Assembly (NCBI RefSeq): GCF_900110455.1
Contig: NZ_FOIS01000003.1
Location: 327,491 to 391,490 of the forward strand
From: Natrinema salifodinae
Lineage (GTDB): Archaea > Halobacteriota > Halobacteria > Halobacteriales > Natrialbaceae
Direction of reading: 5' to 3'
DNA length: 64,000 nt
Numbering within the stretch: position 1 is the first letter of the stretch; every line of letters starts with the position of its first letter. The notes below the pieces were generated by a model. It did no database searches, had not been told where the DNA came from, and saw nothing but the letters and a program-made list of their open reading frames with translations. Below, one piece after another: positions 44,251-52,818 of this stretch. The position numbers and the translations under genes were made by a program.

Positions 44251-45411
44251 ATGGCTAACGACAGTGGTAACCGCACGGTTTCGCGGCGCACGGCGTTACG
44301 GGTGGGATCCGCGTTCGGCGTCGCCTCGCTTTCCGGCTGTCTCGGGCTCTTCGACAGCGGGCAAAACGCCGAGGTGCCGGCGCTCTCGGAGTTCCGCGGC
44401 TCCGGTGCACTGGCGGAGGGGCGCCCCGCACCGGACGGCACGTCCATCGAGGATCTCCCCGATCTCTCCGGGGACCTCGCGCTTTACATCGGCGGCGGGG
44501 AGGGCGGCATCTACTACGAGTTCGTGGAGATGCTACAGGAGATCTACCCCGACTTCGAGGTCCATCCCAACGACAACGACTCGGCGTCGCTGGCCCAGAC
44601 GATCGTCGAGGAGGTCGACGCCGGTGCGACCCAGGCCGACGTATTCTGGTCGATCGATGCGAGCTCGCTCGGCTTCGTCGCGGAGAACGACGCCTACGAG
44701 TCGCTGTCGGACGCGGCCGTCGACGAGGTGGCCAACGACCAGTTTGTCGGCGCTGATAGCGCGTGGGCCGGCGTCGCCGGCCGCGCGCGCGCCGTGCCGT
44801 ACAACACCGACGAATTGAGCGCCTCCGACATCCCGAACTCCGTTCAGGAGTTCCCTGGGACCGAAGCCCTCCAGGGAACGATGGGGTGGGCGCCGACCTA
44901 CGGCGCGTTCAAGTCGTTCGTGACGGCCATGCGACTGACCCGGGGCGAAGACGAGACTCGACAGTGGCTCGTCGACATGCAGGAGGCGGGGACCGAGCGC
45001 CACAGCAACGAGTTCGCCGTCTCACAGACGGTCGCCAACGGCGCCCTGTCGGCCGGGTTCGCCAATCACTACTACGCGATGCGCGTGAAGAACGATAACC
45101 CGGACGCGCCGATCGACCTCGCGTTCACCGAGGGCGACGCCGGCGCGCTGATCAACGTCGCCGGCGCGCTGAAGGTCCAGGGCACCCAGCGCGGCGAACT
45201 GGCCGACGCCTTCATCCGTCACCTGCTGTCCGCGGAGGCACAGGAGTACTTCGCGACGCGGAGCTTCGCATACCCGATGATCGCCGGCGTCGAGCCGGTC
45301 GGCGGCCTCCCGTCGATCGACGAACTGAGCCCGCCGGACATCGACCTCGCGGCGCTCGCGGATCTGGAACCGACCCTGGATCTAATGGACGAGGCCGGCG
45401 TTTCGGGCTAA
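44251..45411 (+). CDS. Iron(III) ABC transporter substrate-binding lipoprotein
   Basis: Extracellular solute-binding protein of 386 residues, class FbpA/FutA (ferric iron). The N-terminus has a Tat signal (SRRTALRVGS) and lipobox SGC near residue 30, so it is lipid-anchored outside the cell. The body shows the type II periplasmic-binding fold with LALYIGGGEGGIYYEFVEMLQEIYPDFEV, QADVFWSIDASSLGFV, and RAVPYNTDEL. It is 1 nt from the permease gene. The iron assignment rests on family resemblance and on the perfect iron box between TATA and ATG. Confidence 0.9.
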   Translation: MANDSGNRTVSRRTALRVGSAFGVASLSGCLGLFDSGQNAEVPALSEFRGSGALAEGRPAPDGTSIEDLPDLSGDLALYIGGGEGGIYYEFVEMLQEIYPDFEVHPNDNDSASLAQTIVEEVDAGATQADVFWSIDASSLGFVAENDAYESLSDAAVDEVANDQFVGADSAWAGVAGRARAVPYNTDELSASDIPNSVQEFPGTEALQGTMGWAPTYGAFKSFVTAMRLTRGEDETRQWLVDMQEAGTERHSNEFAVSQTVANGALSAGFANHYYAMRVKNDNPDAPIDLAFTEGDAGALINVAGALKVQGTQRGELADAFIRHLLSAEAQEYFATRSFAYPMIAGVEPVGGLPSIDELSPPDIDLAALADLEPTLDLMDEAGVSG

Positions 45412-45412
45412 C

Positions 45413-47026
45413 ATGTCCGGCCGGAAGCGGGTCGTAGAGACGATCGAGCGGGCCGCCGACGACGGGAGCGACGCGATCGGGGTCGGGCTCACCCTGCTCG
45501 CCGCGGCCATCGCGGCCGCTGTCGTGCTCCCGCTGGCCTGGCTGATCGGCGACGCCGTCGCGCTCGGCGGGCGGGCGCTCGAACTCGCCGTCGCTCCGCA
45601 GACCGTCGAGGTGCTGGTCCGGAGCGTCGCGCTCGTCGCGGTCGTCACCGGTGCGAGCGTGCTCCTCGGGGTTCCGCTTGCGGTGTTGACGGTTCAGGGA
45701 GACATCCCGTTTCCGCGGTTCTGGACCGTGCTCACCGCGTTGCCGCTTGCGGTCCCGAGTTACCTCGGGGCGTTCGCGTTCGTCTCGGCGTTCGGCCCGC
45801 AGGGCGAACTCGCCGACCTTCTGGCGCCGCTGGGAATCGAGTCGCTCCCGTCGGTCTACGGGTTCGCCGGCGCTGCGTTCGTGCTGACGCTGTACACCTA
45901 TCCGTACGTCTTCCTGACGACGCGAGCGTCGCTGCTCTCGCTCGACGGCTCGCTCGTGGAGGCGGCGCGGACGCTCAACGCCGGCCGCTGGGAGGCGTTC
46001 CGCCGGATCACGCTGCCGCGGATCCTCCCGGGGATCACCGCCGGCGCATTGCTCGTGGCGCTGTACGCTCTCGCCGACTTCGGCACGCCCAACATCATGC
46101 GAGTCGAGGTGTTCACGCAGTTCATCTACGCCCGGTACAACGCCTTCGCCCGCGACTACGCCGCGTTGCTGTCGGTGCAGCTGCTGACCGTGACGGCGAT
46201 CATCCTCGCGATCGAGTCCCGCATCGGCGTCGACGAATCGGGCGCCTACGAGAGCGGCGGCCACCGCGGGACCGCCGACCTCGACCTCGGCGCCTGGCGG
46301 TACGTGGCCATACTACTGCCGACCGTCATCGGCCTGCTGTCGATCGCGCTGCCGATCGCCGTCTTCGGAATGTGGCTGTTCTCGGGCGGTCCCGGCTATC
46401 AGGTCGGCCGGCTGAGCTTCGACTGGGAGTACGGCTTCAACTCGGCGTACGTCGCGCTGTTGGCCGCCGCCGCGTCGGTCCTCGTGGCGCTGCCGATCGC
46501 GATTGGGGCGGCGACGTCCGACTCGCGCCTGGCGGCGCTGGCCGACCGCGTTCCCTACGTCGGGTACGCGACGCCCGGGATCGTACTGGCGATCGCGCTG
46601 CTCAGTTTCAGTCTCGACGTGCTGCCGTCGGTCTACAAGACGGTGCCGCTGCTGGTGTTCGCTTACGTCGTCCGGTTCATGCCGCAGGCGATCGGGTCGA
46701 TCCGGACCTCGACGCTTCAGGTCGATCAGCAGCTGGTCGAAGCGGCCCGTACGCTGGGCCGGTCGCGACTGAGCGCCTTCCGGTCGGTGACGCTGCCGCT
46801 GATTCTGCCGGGAATCGCCGCCGGCGCCGCGCTGGTCTTCCTCACGACGATGAAGGAACTGCCCGCGACGCTAATGCTCCGCCCGCTGGGGTTCGAAACG
46901 CTGGTGACCTACATCTGGCGGGTCGAGGAGGCCGGCCTCTACGGCCAGGCGGCCGTGCCGGCGCTCGTTCTCGTCGTCATTTCCGGCCTGTCGATGGCCG
47001 TGATGTTGGCGCAGGAGGGACGGTGA
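45413..47026 (+). CDS. Iron(III) ABC transporter permease (FbpB-like, duplicated domain)
   Basis: Permease of 537 residues containing two BPD-transporter inner-membrane domains in tandem, each with an EAA loop (LVEAARTLNAGRWEAFRRITLPRILPGITAGAL near residue 180, and LVEAARTLGRSRLSAFRSVTLPLILPGIAAGAAL near residue 443), about 12 transmembrane helices in all. This is the FbpB/SfuB architecture. It follows the binding-protein stop codon by 1 nt. No ATPase gene follows; the next gene is a glycosyltransferase, so the ATP-binding subunit must come from elsewhere. Confidence 0.93.
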   Translation: MSGRKRVVETIERAADDGSDAIGVGLTLLAAAIAAAVVLPLAWLIGDAVALGGRALELAVAPQTVEVLVRSVALVAVVTGASVLLGVPLAVLTVQGDIPFPRFWTVLTALPLAVPSYLGAFAFVSAFGPQGELADLLAPLGIESLPSVYGFAGAAFVLTLYTYPYVFLTTRASLLSLDGSLVEAARTLNAGRWEAFRRITLPRILPGITAGALLVALYALADFGTPNIMRVEVFTQFIYARYNAFARDYAALLSVQLLTVTAIILAIESRIGVDESGAYESGGHRGTADLDLGAWRYVAILLPTVIGLLSIALPIAVFGMWLFSGGPGYQVGRLSFDWEYGFNSAYVALLAAAASVLVALPIAIGAATSDSRLAALADRVPYVGYATPGIVLAIALLSFSLDVLPSVYKTVPLLVFAYVVRFMPQAIGSIRTSTLQVDQQLVEAARTLGRSRLSAFRSVTLPLILPGIAAGAALVFLTTMKELPATLMLRPLGFETLVTYIWRVEEAGLYGQAAVPALVLVVISGLSMAVMLAQEGR

Positions 47027-47047
47027 GTCGATCGTGAACCGCTCTGT

Positions 47048-49114
47048 ATGTACGAGCGCGACCGAACCGAGATGCCCGAGATGAGACGCCGAACGTGGCG
47101 GGCGGCGGTCGCCGCCGTCTCCCTCGCCGGCGCCGTCGCCGTCTGGCTGTTCGCAACGAACCTGTTTCCGTACCACTCGCTCAACCACGACGAGGGCGTC
47201 TACCTCCAGCAGGCGGCGATGCTGCTGGACGGGCGGCTCTTCCTTCGCCCGCCCGTCGAGGAGGTCTTCCGCCCGTGGTTCTTCGCCGAGGACGGCGGAC
47301 GCCTCTACCCGAAGTACGCGCCCGTGCCCGCGACGATCTTCGCGCTCGGCGAACTGGTCGGCGCGCCCCGTCTCGCGCTCGCGGGGATCGCCGCCGCCGT
47401 GCTCGCGCTCGTCGCGCTGGTCGTCCGCGAGGTCTTCGACCGTCGGACGGGGATCGCAGCGGCCGTGATCGTCCTCTGTTCGCCGCAGTTCCTGATCGAG
47501 ACGGCGGTCTTCCTACCGTACGCGCCGACGGCGATGCTCAACCTGGCCTTCGCTTACTGCTACCTTCGGGCCGACCGGACGGGCGATCGGCGCTGGGCCG
47601 GTGCGGCCGGCGCGGTCGTCGGCCTGGCCTTCTTCGCGCGCCCCTACACCGCGGTGCTGTTCGCCGCGCCGTTCGTCGTCCACGCGTGCTGGACGCTCCG
47701 ACGCGACTTCCGCGCGGCGCTCCCGCGCCAGGCCGCGACGGCGGCCCTCGGCCTGGCGGGCGTCGGCCTCGCGCTGGCGTACAACGCCGTCGTGACCGGG
47801 TCGCCGCTGCTGTTTCCCTACGAGGCCTTTGCCCCGCTGGACGGGCTCGGCTTCGGGCATCGGCAGATCCTCAATCACGAAACTGACTACAGCGCCGGCC
47901 TGGCGCTACGGTCGAACGGCCTGGTGCTGTCCGCGTTCGTCACCGAGTGGATCGCGGGCGGGGTCCTCGGTGCGGCGGTCGCCGCGGTCGGGTTCGGCGT
48001 CGCCGTTCGGCGCGGGCTCTCGCCCCGCCAGAGCGTCCTCGCCGGACAACTGCTCACGATCCCCGTCGGGAACGTCTACTTCTGGGGGAACTACAACCTC
48101 CTCGGGAACCTCGACCGGGCCGGCGACGGGCTGATCGCCACGCACGGCCCGTACTACCACTTCGATCTCCTGTTGCCGTTCGCGGCCTTCGCCGCCGTGG
48201 GCGCGCTGGCGCTGGTCGCCGCCCTCCGGCGGACGGCCGACCGACACCTATCGCCGGGAGCCGCACGCGCAGCGCTCGTCGCGGCGCTGCTCGTCAGCGG
48301 ACTCGCGGTAGGTGGCGTCACGGCGGCGACCCTCGACGGGAAGATCGACCGGAACGCGGCGGCGACCGACACCTACGAGCGCGTCTACGGGCCCCTCGAA
48401 GGGGATTCGATAGACCGGTCCGAACGGGCGGTGGTCTTCCTCCCGACACCGTACGGCGACTGGCTCACCCACCCGTTCCAGGCGCTTCGCAACGATCCGG
48501 ACTTCGACGGACAGCGGGTGTACGCGATCGACGAGCGGCCGTTCGCCGTCGTCGACGAATACCCCGATCGGTCGCTGTATCGGCTCGCGTATCGAGGCAC
48601 CTGGTCGCCCACCGCCGGCTCGCCCAGTGACGCCCGGCTCCAGCCGGTCGAGCACGCGTCCGGGTCCGCGGTCGAACTGAACGCCACTGTCGCCGTCCCC
48701 GCCAGGTCCGAGAGCCTCACCGCGACCGTCGCGACGAACGATACGAGCGCCACCTACGTCGCCGAGAACGTCTCCGACGAGACGACCGTTCGGTTGACCG
48801 CTACCGACGGCGCGGTACGGGTACGGGGAGCGGACTGGAACGCCGACGGCGAACCGATTCCACTCTCGGAGCGGGATGACGTCCGCATAACGGTGTTCGT
48901 CGATCGCGGGCCAGGCGGCAGCTTCAGCTACCGGTTCGAACTGCCGGTCCGCGCGGATGACGGGACTGTTCGCGCGCTGACGCCGAGAGTCGAACGGTGT
49001 ACCGCGATCCGCGACTGCGGCGGCGAAGCGGCGTACGTCCCCGACGGCGCGCCGAACGGCGTCTCCGTTCGGACCGAACTGACCGTCCCGGACGAACGGG
49101 GGACCGACGGCTAA
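47048..49114 (+). CDS. GT39/ArnT-like membrane glycosyltransferase
   Basis: Protein of 688 residues with about ten transmembrane helices in the first 420 residues and a soluble beta-rich C-terminal domain outside the membrane. The first loop has NHDEGVYLQQA near residue 40, the catalytic Asp-Glu motif of PMT/ArnT enzymes that use lipid-linked sugars. It begins 21 nt after the iron permease and could be in the same transcript. Substrate and acceptor are unknown; surface protein or lipid glycosylation is likely. Confidence 0.83.
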   Translation: MYERDRTEMPEMRRRTWRAAVAAVSLAGAVAVWLFATNLFPYHSLNHDEGVYLQQAAMLLDGRLFLRPPVEEVFRPWFFAEDGGRLYPKYAPVPATIFALGELVGAPRLALAGIAAAVLALVALVVREVFDRRTGIAAAVIVLCSPQFLIETAVFLPYAPTAMLNLAFAYCYLRADRTGDRRWAGAAGAVVGLAFFARPYTAVLFAAPFVVHACWTLRRDFRAALPRQAATAALGLAGVGLALAYNAVVTGSPLLFPYEAFAPLDGLGFGHRQILNHETDYSAGLALRSNGLVLSAFVTEWIAGGVLGAAVAAVGFGVAVRRGLSPRQSVLAGQLLTIPVGNVYFWGNYNLLGNLDRAGDGLIATHGPYYHFDLLLPFAAFAAVGALALVAALRRTADRHLSPGAARAALVAALLVSGLAVGGVTAATLDGKIDRNAAATDTYERVYGPLEGDSIDRSERAVVFLPTPYGDWLTHPFQALRNDPDFDGQRVYAIDERPFAVVDEYPDRSLYRLAYRGTWSPTAGSPSDARLQPVEHASGSAVELNATVAVPARSESLTATVATNDTSATYVAENVSDETTVRLTATDGAVRVRGADWNADGEPIPLSERDDVRITVFVDRGPGGSFSYRFELPVRADDGTVRALTPRVERCTAIRDCGGEAAYVPDGAPNGVSVRTELTVPDERGTDG

Positions 49115-49278
49115 CGTCTCGACCGGCCGATCATCGGCTACGGATCCCGTGCGGCGGTCCGTCGCGTCGCTGGCGCGGACAGACCGCGACGAGCTATCGA
49201 CGGGGATCGTCCAAGAGAGACCGGAGCTGCGTATTTCAGGCACCAGCGTTAGGACTCGGCTTGCCCCCACGAACGCCT

Positions 49279-50328
49279 ATGACTACGGCTACAGATCGAT
49301 GCGGGTACGTCACGAGCAGCAGCGGCGTCGACGACGCCGGCGCGGTTTGCTGTTGGCGGCCGACGTGGCGAGAGACCGACCGCTGTATCTGGCACACCGA
49401 AACCGTCGTTCCCGAGCCGGCCTACGAACGGAACGCGCCGGCGTCGGACGAGCGGCTCGACGGTGCGAACTTCCAGGATGCGGCGCTGAGCGGGTCGTCG
49501 TTTCTCGCGGACCACTCGCTCGTCGAGGCGGACTTCACGAACGCGGTCCTCGACGACGCCGACCTCTCGAGGACGGATCTCCGTCGAGCCACGTTCCGCG
49601 ACGTCGACGCCCACGGGACGTCGTTTCGGAGCGCGAACCTCCACGACGCGGTGTTCGTCTTCGCCGACCTCCGCGGTGCCGACTTCCGAAACGCGCGGCT
49701 CTATCGCGCGGGGCTGACCGACGTCCGGCTCAACCTCGAGACGGAATTCGGTACCCGAACGGTGTACGAAGACGAGATCGCGACGTCGTCGTCGGACGGC
49801 GACTTCACGGCACGGGCCGACTCAGTGCAGTGGGTCTACCGGGAGCTCCAGCGACTCTACGACGAGAACGCGTTTCCGGAGCGGGTCCACACCTACTACC
49901 TGCGCGAGATGCACTTCCGACGTCGCCACGCCTGGCTGACCCGCGACTACCTCCAGGCGATCAAGCTCGCGGGCTCGCGGTGGATCATGCACTACGGGAC
50001 GAGTCCGTGGCGCGTCGTCGCGACCTCGCTGCTCCTGATTTTCGTGTGTGCGGGGCTGTACCCGCTGACCGGCGGGATCCGCGAGGTCGGTACCGACACC
50101 GCGATCACGTACGAGATCGACAATCCGACCGCTACGCCCATTCCTGTCCTCGCCCAAACGTTCCTCAAGAGCCTCTATTTCAGCGTCATCACGTTCGCCA
50201 CGCTCGGGTACGGCGACATTCAGCCGGTCGAGGGGTGGGCCCGCGCTATCGCCGGCGCCGAGACCCTGCTCGGGTCGCTGTTGATGGCGCTTCTGGTCTT
50301 CGTGCTCACGCAGAGCGTCCGGCACTGA
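49279..50328 (+). CDS. Pentapeptide-repeat protein fused to a two-helix potassium channel
   Basis: Protein of 349 residues. The first 45 residues include Cys-rich CGYV...CCWRPTWRETDRCIWH, possibly metal binding. Residues about 60-155 are pentapeptide repeats of the A(D/N)Lxx type (LDGANFQDAALSGSSF..., ADFRNARLYRAGL). After a charged linker come two transmembrane helices with a pore loop whose filter reads ATLGYGDIQP, i.e. an Ion_trans_2 potassium channel. The ATG at 49279 opens the Cys-rich region; the longer upstream frame is not coding. The repeat domain may be a protein-interaction regulator of the channel. Confidence 0.87.
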   Translation: MTTATDRCGYVTSSSGVDDAGAVCCWRPTWRETDRCIWHTETVVPEPAYERNAPASDERLDGANFQDAALSGSSFLADHSLVEADFTNAVLDDADLSRTDLRRATFRDVDAHGTSFRSANLHDAVFVFADLRGADFRNARLYRAGLTDVRLNLETEFGTRTVYEDEIATSSSDGDFTARADSVQWVYRELQRLYDENAFPERVHTYYLREMHFRRRHAWLTRDYLQAIKLAGSRWIMHYGTSPWRVVATSLLLIFVCAGLYPLTGGIREVGTDTAITYEIDNPTATPIPVLAQTFLKSLYFSVITFATLGYGDIQPVEGWARAIAGAETLLGSLLMALLVFVLTQSVRH

Positions 50329-50359
50329 TGTGTCGGTGTCAGCGGCCCACTCGAAATAG

Positions 50360-51109
50360 CTACTGCCCGAACCGCTCTTCGAGACAGACTTTGACGACCG
50401 ATTTCGCGATTTCGGCGCCGCCCTTAAGCGGATCGAGCTTCGTCTCGCCGGCGCGCTCGCGGTACTCGATCGGCTGCTCGCGGACGTCGTACCCCCGCAT
50501 CAGCGGGCGGATCAAGAGTTCGGCCGAGAGCCCGGTGTTCTCGGTCCACTCGATCGATTCGACGACGTCGCGGCGGTAGGCGCGCATCCCCGTCGTCGTG
50601 TCGTGGACGCGAGTGCCCATCAGGACGCTCGCGATCGCGGCGAAGGCGTGGTTGCCAAAGCGGTTGAACGCCGGCATCGCGTCGGCGCCGTGGTAGAGCC
50701 GATCGCCGCTGACGACGTCGTACCCCTCGTTGATCAGTTCGAGGAACTCCGGGAGCTGCTCCATGGGGTAGGTGTCGTCGCAGTCGGTCGTCACGACGAT
50801 CGGCCGGTCCGGTTCCAGGATCGCCGCGCGGACGGCGACGCCGTACCCCTGCGGTCGCTGTTCGATTACGGTCGCGCCGTGTTCGCGGGCGATCTCGGGC
50901 GTGCGATCCGAGGAGCCGTCGACGCAGACGACCTCCGCCTGGCCGTCGGTGACCTCCTCGATGTCCGAGAGCACTCTGCCGATGGCCGCTTCCTCGTTGT
51001 AGGTTCCCATGACGACGCTGACGTCCTCGAAGGTGTACTCGTCCTCGTCGGCATCGGTGTCGGATCCGTTCACGTTCGTTTCGTCCGTGGTACAGTCCCC
51101 ATCGCTCAT
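50360..51109 (-). CDS. GT2 family glycosyltransferase (dolichyl-phosphate sugar synthase-like)
   Basis: GT-A enzyme of 249 residues. After an acidic N-terminal 28 residues comes VSVVMGTYNEEAAIGRVL, then VCVDGSSDRTPEIA, the DxD-like TTDCDDTYPMEQLP, and TGMRAYRRDVVESI. No transmembrane segment is seen, which suits a dolichol-phosphate glucose/mannose synthase-type enzyme such as AglJ relatives. CATATAAG is 28 nt before the ATG, so the mRNA is leaderless, and an iron box lies just upstream of that TATA. A decayed partial copy occurs at 52.1 kb. Confidence 0.9.
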   Translation of the reverse strand: MSDGDCTTDETNVNGSDTDADEDEYTFEDVSVVMGTYNEEAAIGRVLSDIEEVTDGQAEVVCVDGSSDRTPEIAREHGATVIEQRPQGYGVAVRAAILEPDRPIVVTTDCDDTYPMEQLPEFLELINEGYDVVSGDRLYHGADAMPAFNRFGNHAFAAIASVLMGTRVHDTTTGMRAYRRDVVESIEWTENTGLSAELLIRPLMRGYDVREQPIEYRERAGETKLDPLKGGAEIAKSVVKVCLEERFGQ

Positions 51110-51141
51110 TAGTGGCCGTTTCGGCCGTCCCGCCTTATATG

Positions 51142-51157
51142 TTTAGGCTCGCCTAAA
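51142..51157 (-). promoter_or_regulatory. DtxR/SirR-like iron box 4
   Basis: TTTAGG-CTCG-CCTAAA, perfect 7-bp symmetry with the inner C/G pair, sits directly upstream of the TATA of the GT2 gene (about 33-48 nt before its ATG). That position could serve activation or TFB exclusion. Confidence 0.7.
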
Positions 51158-51301
51158 TTGAGAACGATCAAAAGACATCCTCTAACTGCAATCGTTGAAG
51201 AGAACAATCGGTACTTGCCTAATTCCGTATTTTGTTATCTTTTCTCTCTAATTCTGAAGTGATAATAGAAGATTTTTACCACGGAAATAAAACCCATATT
51301 T

Positions 51302-51610
51302 ATGTCACTCGTACGACTTGCAATCGTACTTTCGAGCGGGATTTTCACCGTCGCGCTCGGATACCAGATCCGGTATCGAGGGATGGTTCGACTCGTTGCT
51401 GGCTACGATCCAGAGGAAGTAGTCGACGGAACCGGTCTGGCGAGGTTTGTTGGCGGATTACTGATCGCCGTCGGGGCCGTTACCGCGGCTATCGGCGTTC
51501 TGGATTATCTGGACCGGGGTGGGGAGGTCCTCTGGTACGCGTTCAGCGCGTTTGTTATCGTCGCCACGGCTGTGGTGATCGTCGGATCGAACCGCTATAC
51601 GCGGTCGTAG
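51302..51610 (+). CDS. Small membrane protein, DUF3784-like
   Basis: Protein of 102 residues with three hydrophobic segments (about 5-23, 45-65 and 72-95). Between the first two it has RLVAGYDPEEVVDGTGLARFVG, resembling the LIAGYNT motif of DUF3784 membrane proteins. TTTTTACC about 25 nt upstream supports the ATG and a leaderless mRNA. It lies at the edge of the AT-rich patch. Function unknown. Confidence 0.72.
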   Translation: MSLVRLAIVLSSGIFTVALGYQIRYRGMVRLVAGYDPEEVVDGTGLARFVGGLLIAVGAVTAAIGVLDYLDRGGEVLWYAFSAFVIVATAVVIVGSNRYTRS

Positions 51611-51911
51611 CACTCACGCGCTGATAGCCATCTGTGCGACGAGAACGCCCTTATCGTCGCTCGGACTCTCGCAGCAACGAGTTTCCGACGTTCCTGCCTC
51701 GCGCACCGTGTCTGTCTGGACGCGTCGGACTGAGCACGACGCGCGTCCTGCGCGAGGAGGATACATGCCGCTGCTCCTTCGCGAGTGCCGTATAGTCGCA
51801 CGTGACATCAGCGATCAGTTGATTCTGCTATAGTTATGTGAAATGTTCTATGTACTGAAGGCCATACATGATCATCCTCGAAAGGGTGAAGTATCACAGA
51901 ATCCGACCGTC

Positions 51912-52427
51912 GTGAAGCGGAGATCGTTTCTGACGGCGGGCGTCGCTGGTATCGGCCTCGTCGGTTGCCTCGGTCGCCGTGATCGTTCCCTCCCATCGCT
52001 CCCGTCAGGTTCGTGGTGTCAGTATATGCGTGACGGAAGGGAACAGAGCGGCGACGGGGGCAACCGTCCCGCCGTGCGGGAATCTCGTCTGGCCGTCGGT
52101 GACGGCTTCGATGTCGGACAGCACTGTCCCGATCGCTTCCTCCTTGTTGTAGGTTCCATGACGCTAGAAGACTTAACTGATGAAACTACTTGGGAGGAAT
52201 CCTTAGTTAGTGAGGACGTTGTGGGTTGGTTCGTTAGTGGCAAGGACATTATTGGAACTGCTACTGATGGTACCTCAGTAAATTTAACTGCTGGCCATCA
52301 ATACGAAGCGCGAGTGCGACTTGAGGCGTCTACATCCACGGGGGCTTCAACTGGTGGTGCAACTTCAGACTTCGGAGAACACCTAGATAGTACTCAATTA
52401 AATAATAAGTATATTGATCAGAAATGA
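51912..52427 (+). pseudogene. Mosaic lipoprotein-like ORF containing an antisense glycosyltransferase remnant
   Basis: The open frame of 172 codons from a GTG at 51912 (it also extends up to an ATG at 51843) has three unlike parts. Residues 1-20 are a convincing Tat lipoprotein signal (KRRSFLTAGVAGIGLVGC). The middle part is encoded by the antisense strand of a decayed GT2 fragment. The last 90 codons, from 52158, are AT-rich and read as a coherent acidic protein (TLEDLTDETTWEESLVSEDVV...). It may be a chimera of gene debris or a young gene that became open by chance. I cannot say whether it is expressed. Confidence 0.5.
52089..52163 (-). pseudogene. Remnant of a GT2 glycosyltransferase N-terminus
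   Basis: This segment matches 50939-51014 inside the intact GT2 gene at about 63 of 76 positions by eye, with a single deleted C near 52157 that breaks the frame. In the intact gene the stretch encodes MGTYNEEAAIGRVLSDIEEVTDGQAE. No further similarity is seen on either side, so only the 5' part survives. Confidence 0.7.
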
Positions 52428-52487
52428 GTTAAGTTCAAGTTTTAAATTAATGTTTAAAATATTAATATAATGGGCTAGGTGACACTC

Positions 52488-52694
52488 CTAAACATAATAT
52501 TCTCTGTATAATAATGAGAAGAGGAGAAAAATAGTAATTGATCCAACTATTGCGCCGATCCATGGTGCATATGGAAATTTCAAGAAGGAGAAAAATACAA
52601 TCATAATATGAGCTCCTATCGACATACCGATCACAACTACTAATCCGAGAATAATTCTCGTGATCGGGTTTTTCTCAATTGGGTTCTGATCCAT
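52488..52694 (-). CDS. Small two-helix membrane protein
   Basis: Protein of 68 residues with two predicted transmembrane helices (about 14-34 and 42-63) and a Tyr-rich end. Codon use is AT-rich, unlike the surrounding genome. CTTTTAATAC about 27 nt before the ATG gives a good leaderless promoter, which supports a real gene. Function and family are unknown; it lies in a patch that looks acquired. Confidence 0.6.
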   Translation of the reverse strand: MDQNPIEKNPITRIILGLVVVIGMSIGAHIMIVFFSFLKFPYAPWIGAIVGSITIFLLFSLLYREYYV

Positions 52695-52818
52695 AACACA
52701 ATATCTCCGAGAGCGGTATTAAAAGCTCCCATGGTAACATTAGAAACTATATCCTTTCCCAGCAAGATATTCACAATACATAAAACTACTTATATTTTTC
52801 TATAAAGATGGGAATAAT

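Noticed and set aside
51614-51808. Minus-strand small ORF ending in DDKGVLVAQMAISA
   Set aside because: The tail looks protein-like, but the rest is Arg/Ser-rich, with no full zinc-ribbon pattern and no promoter. It may be a remnant; evidence is too thin.
51130-52818. Complete mobile element in the AT-rich patch
   Set aside because: No transposase, integrase, terminal inverted repeats or target duplication could be found by eye.
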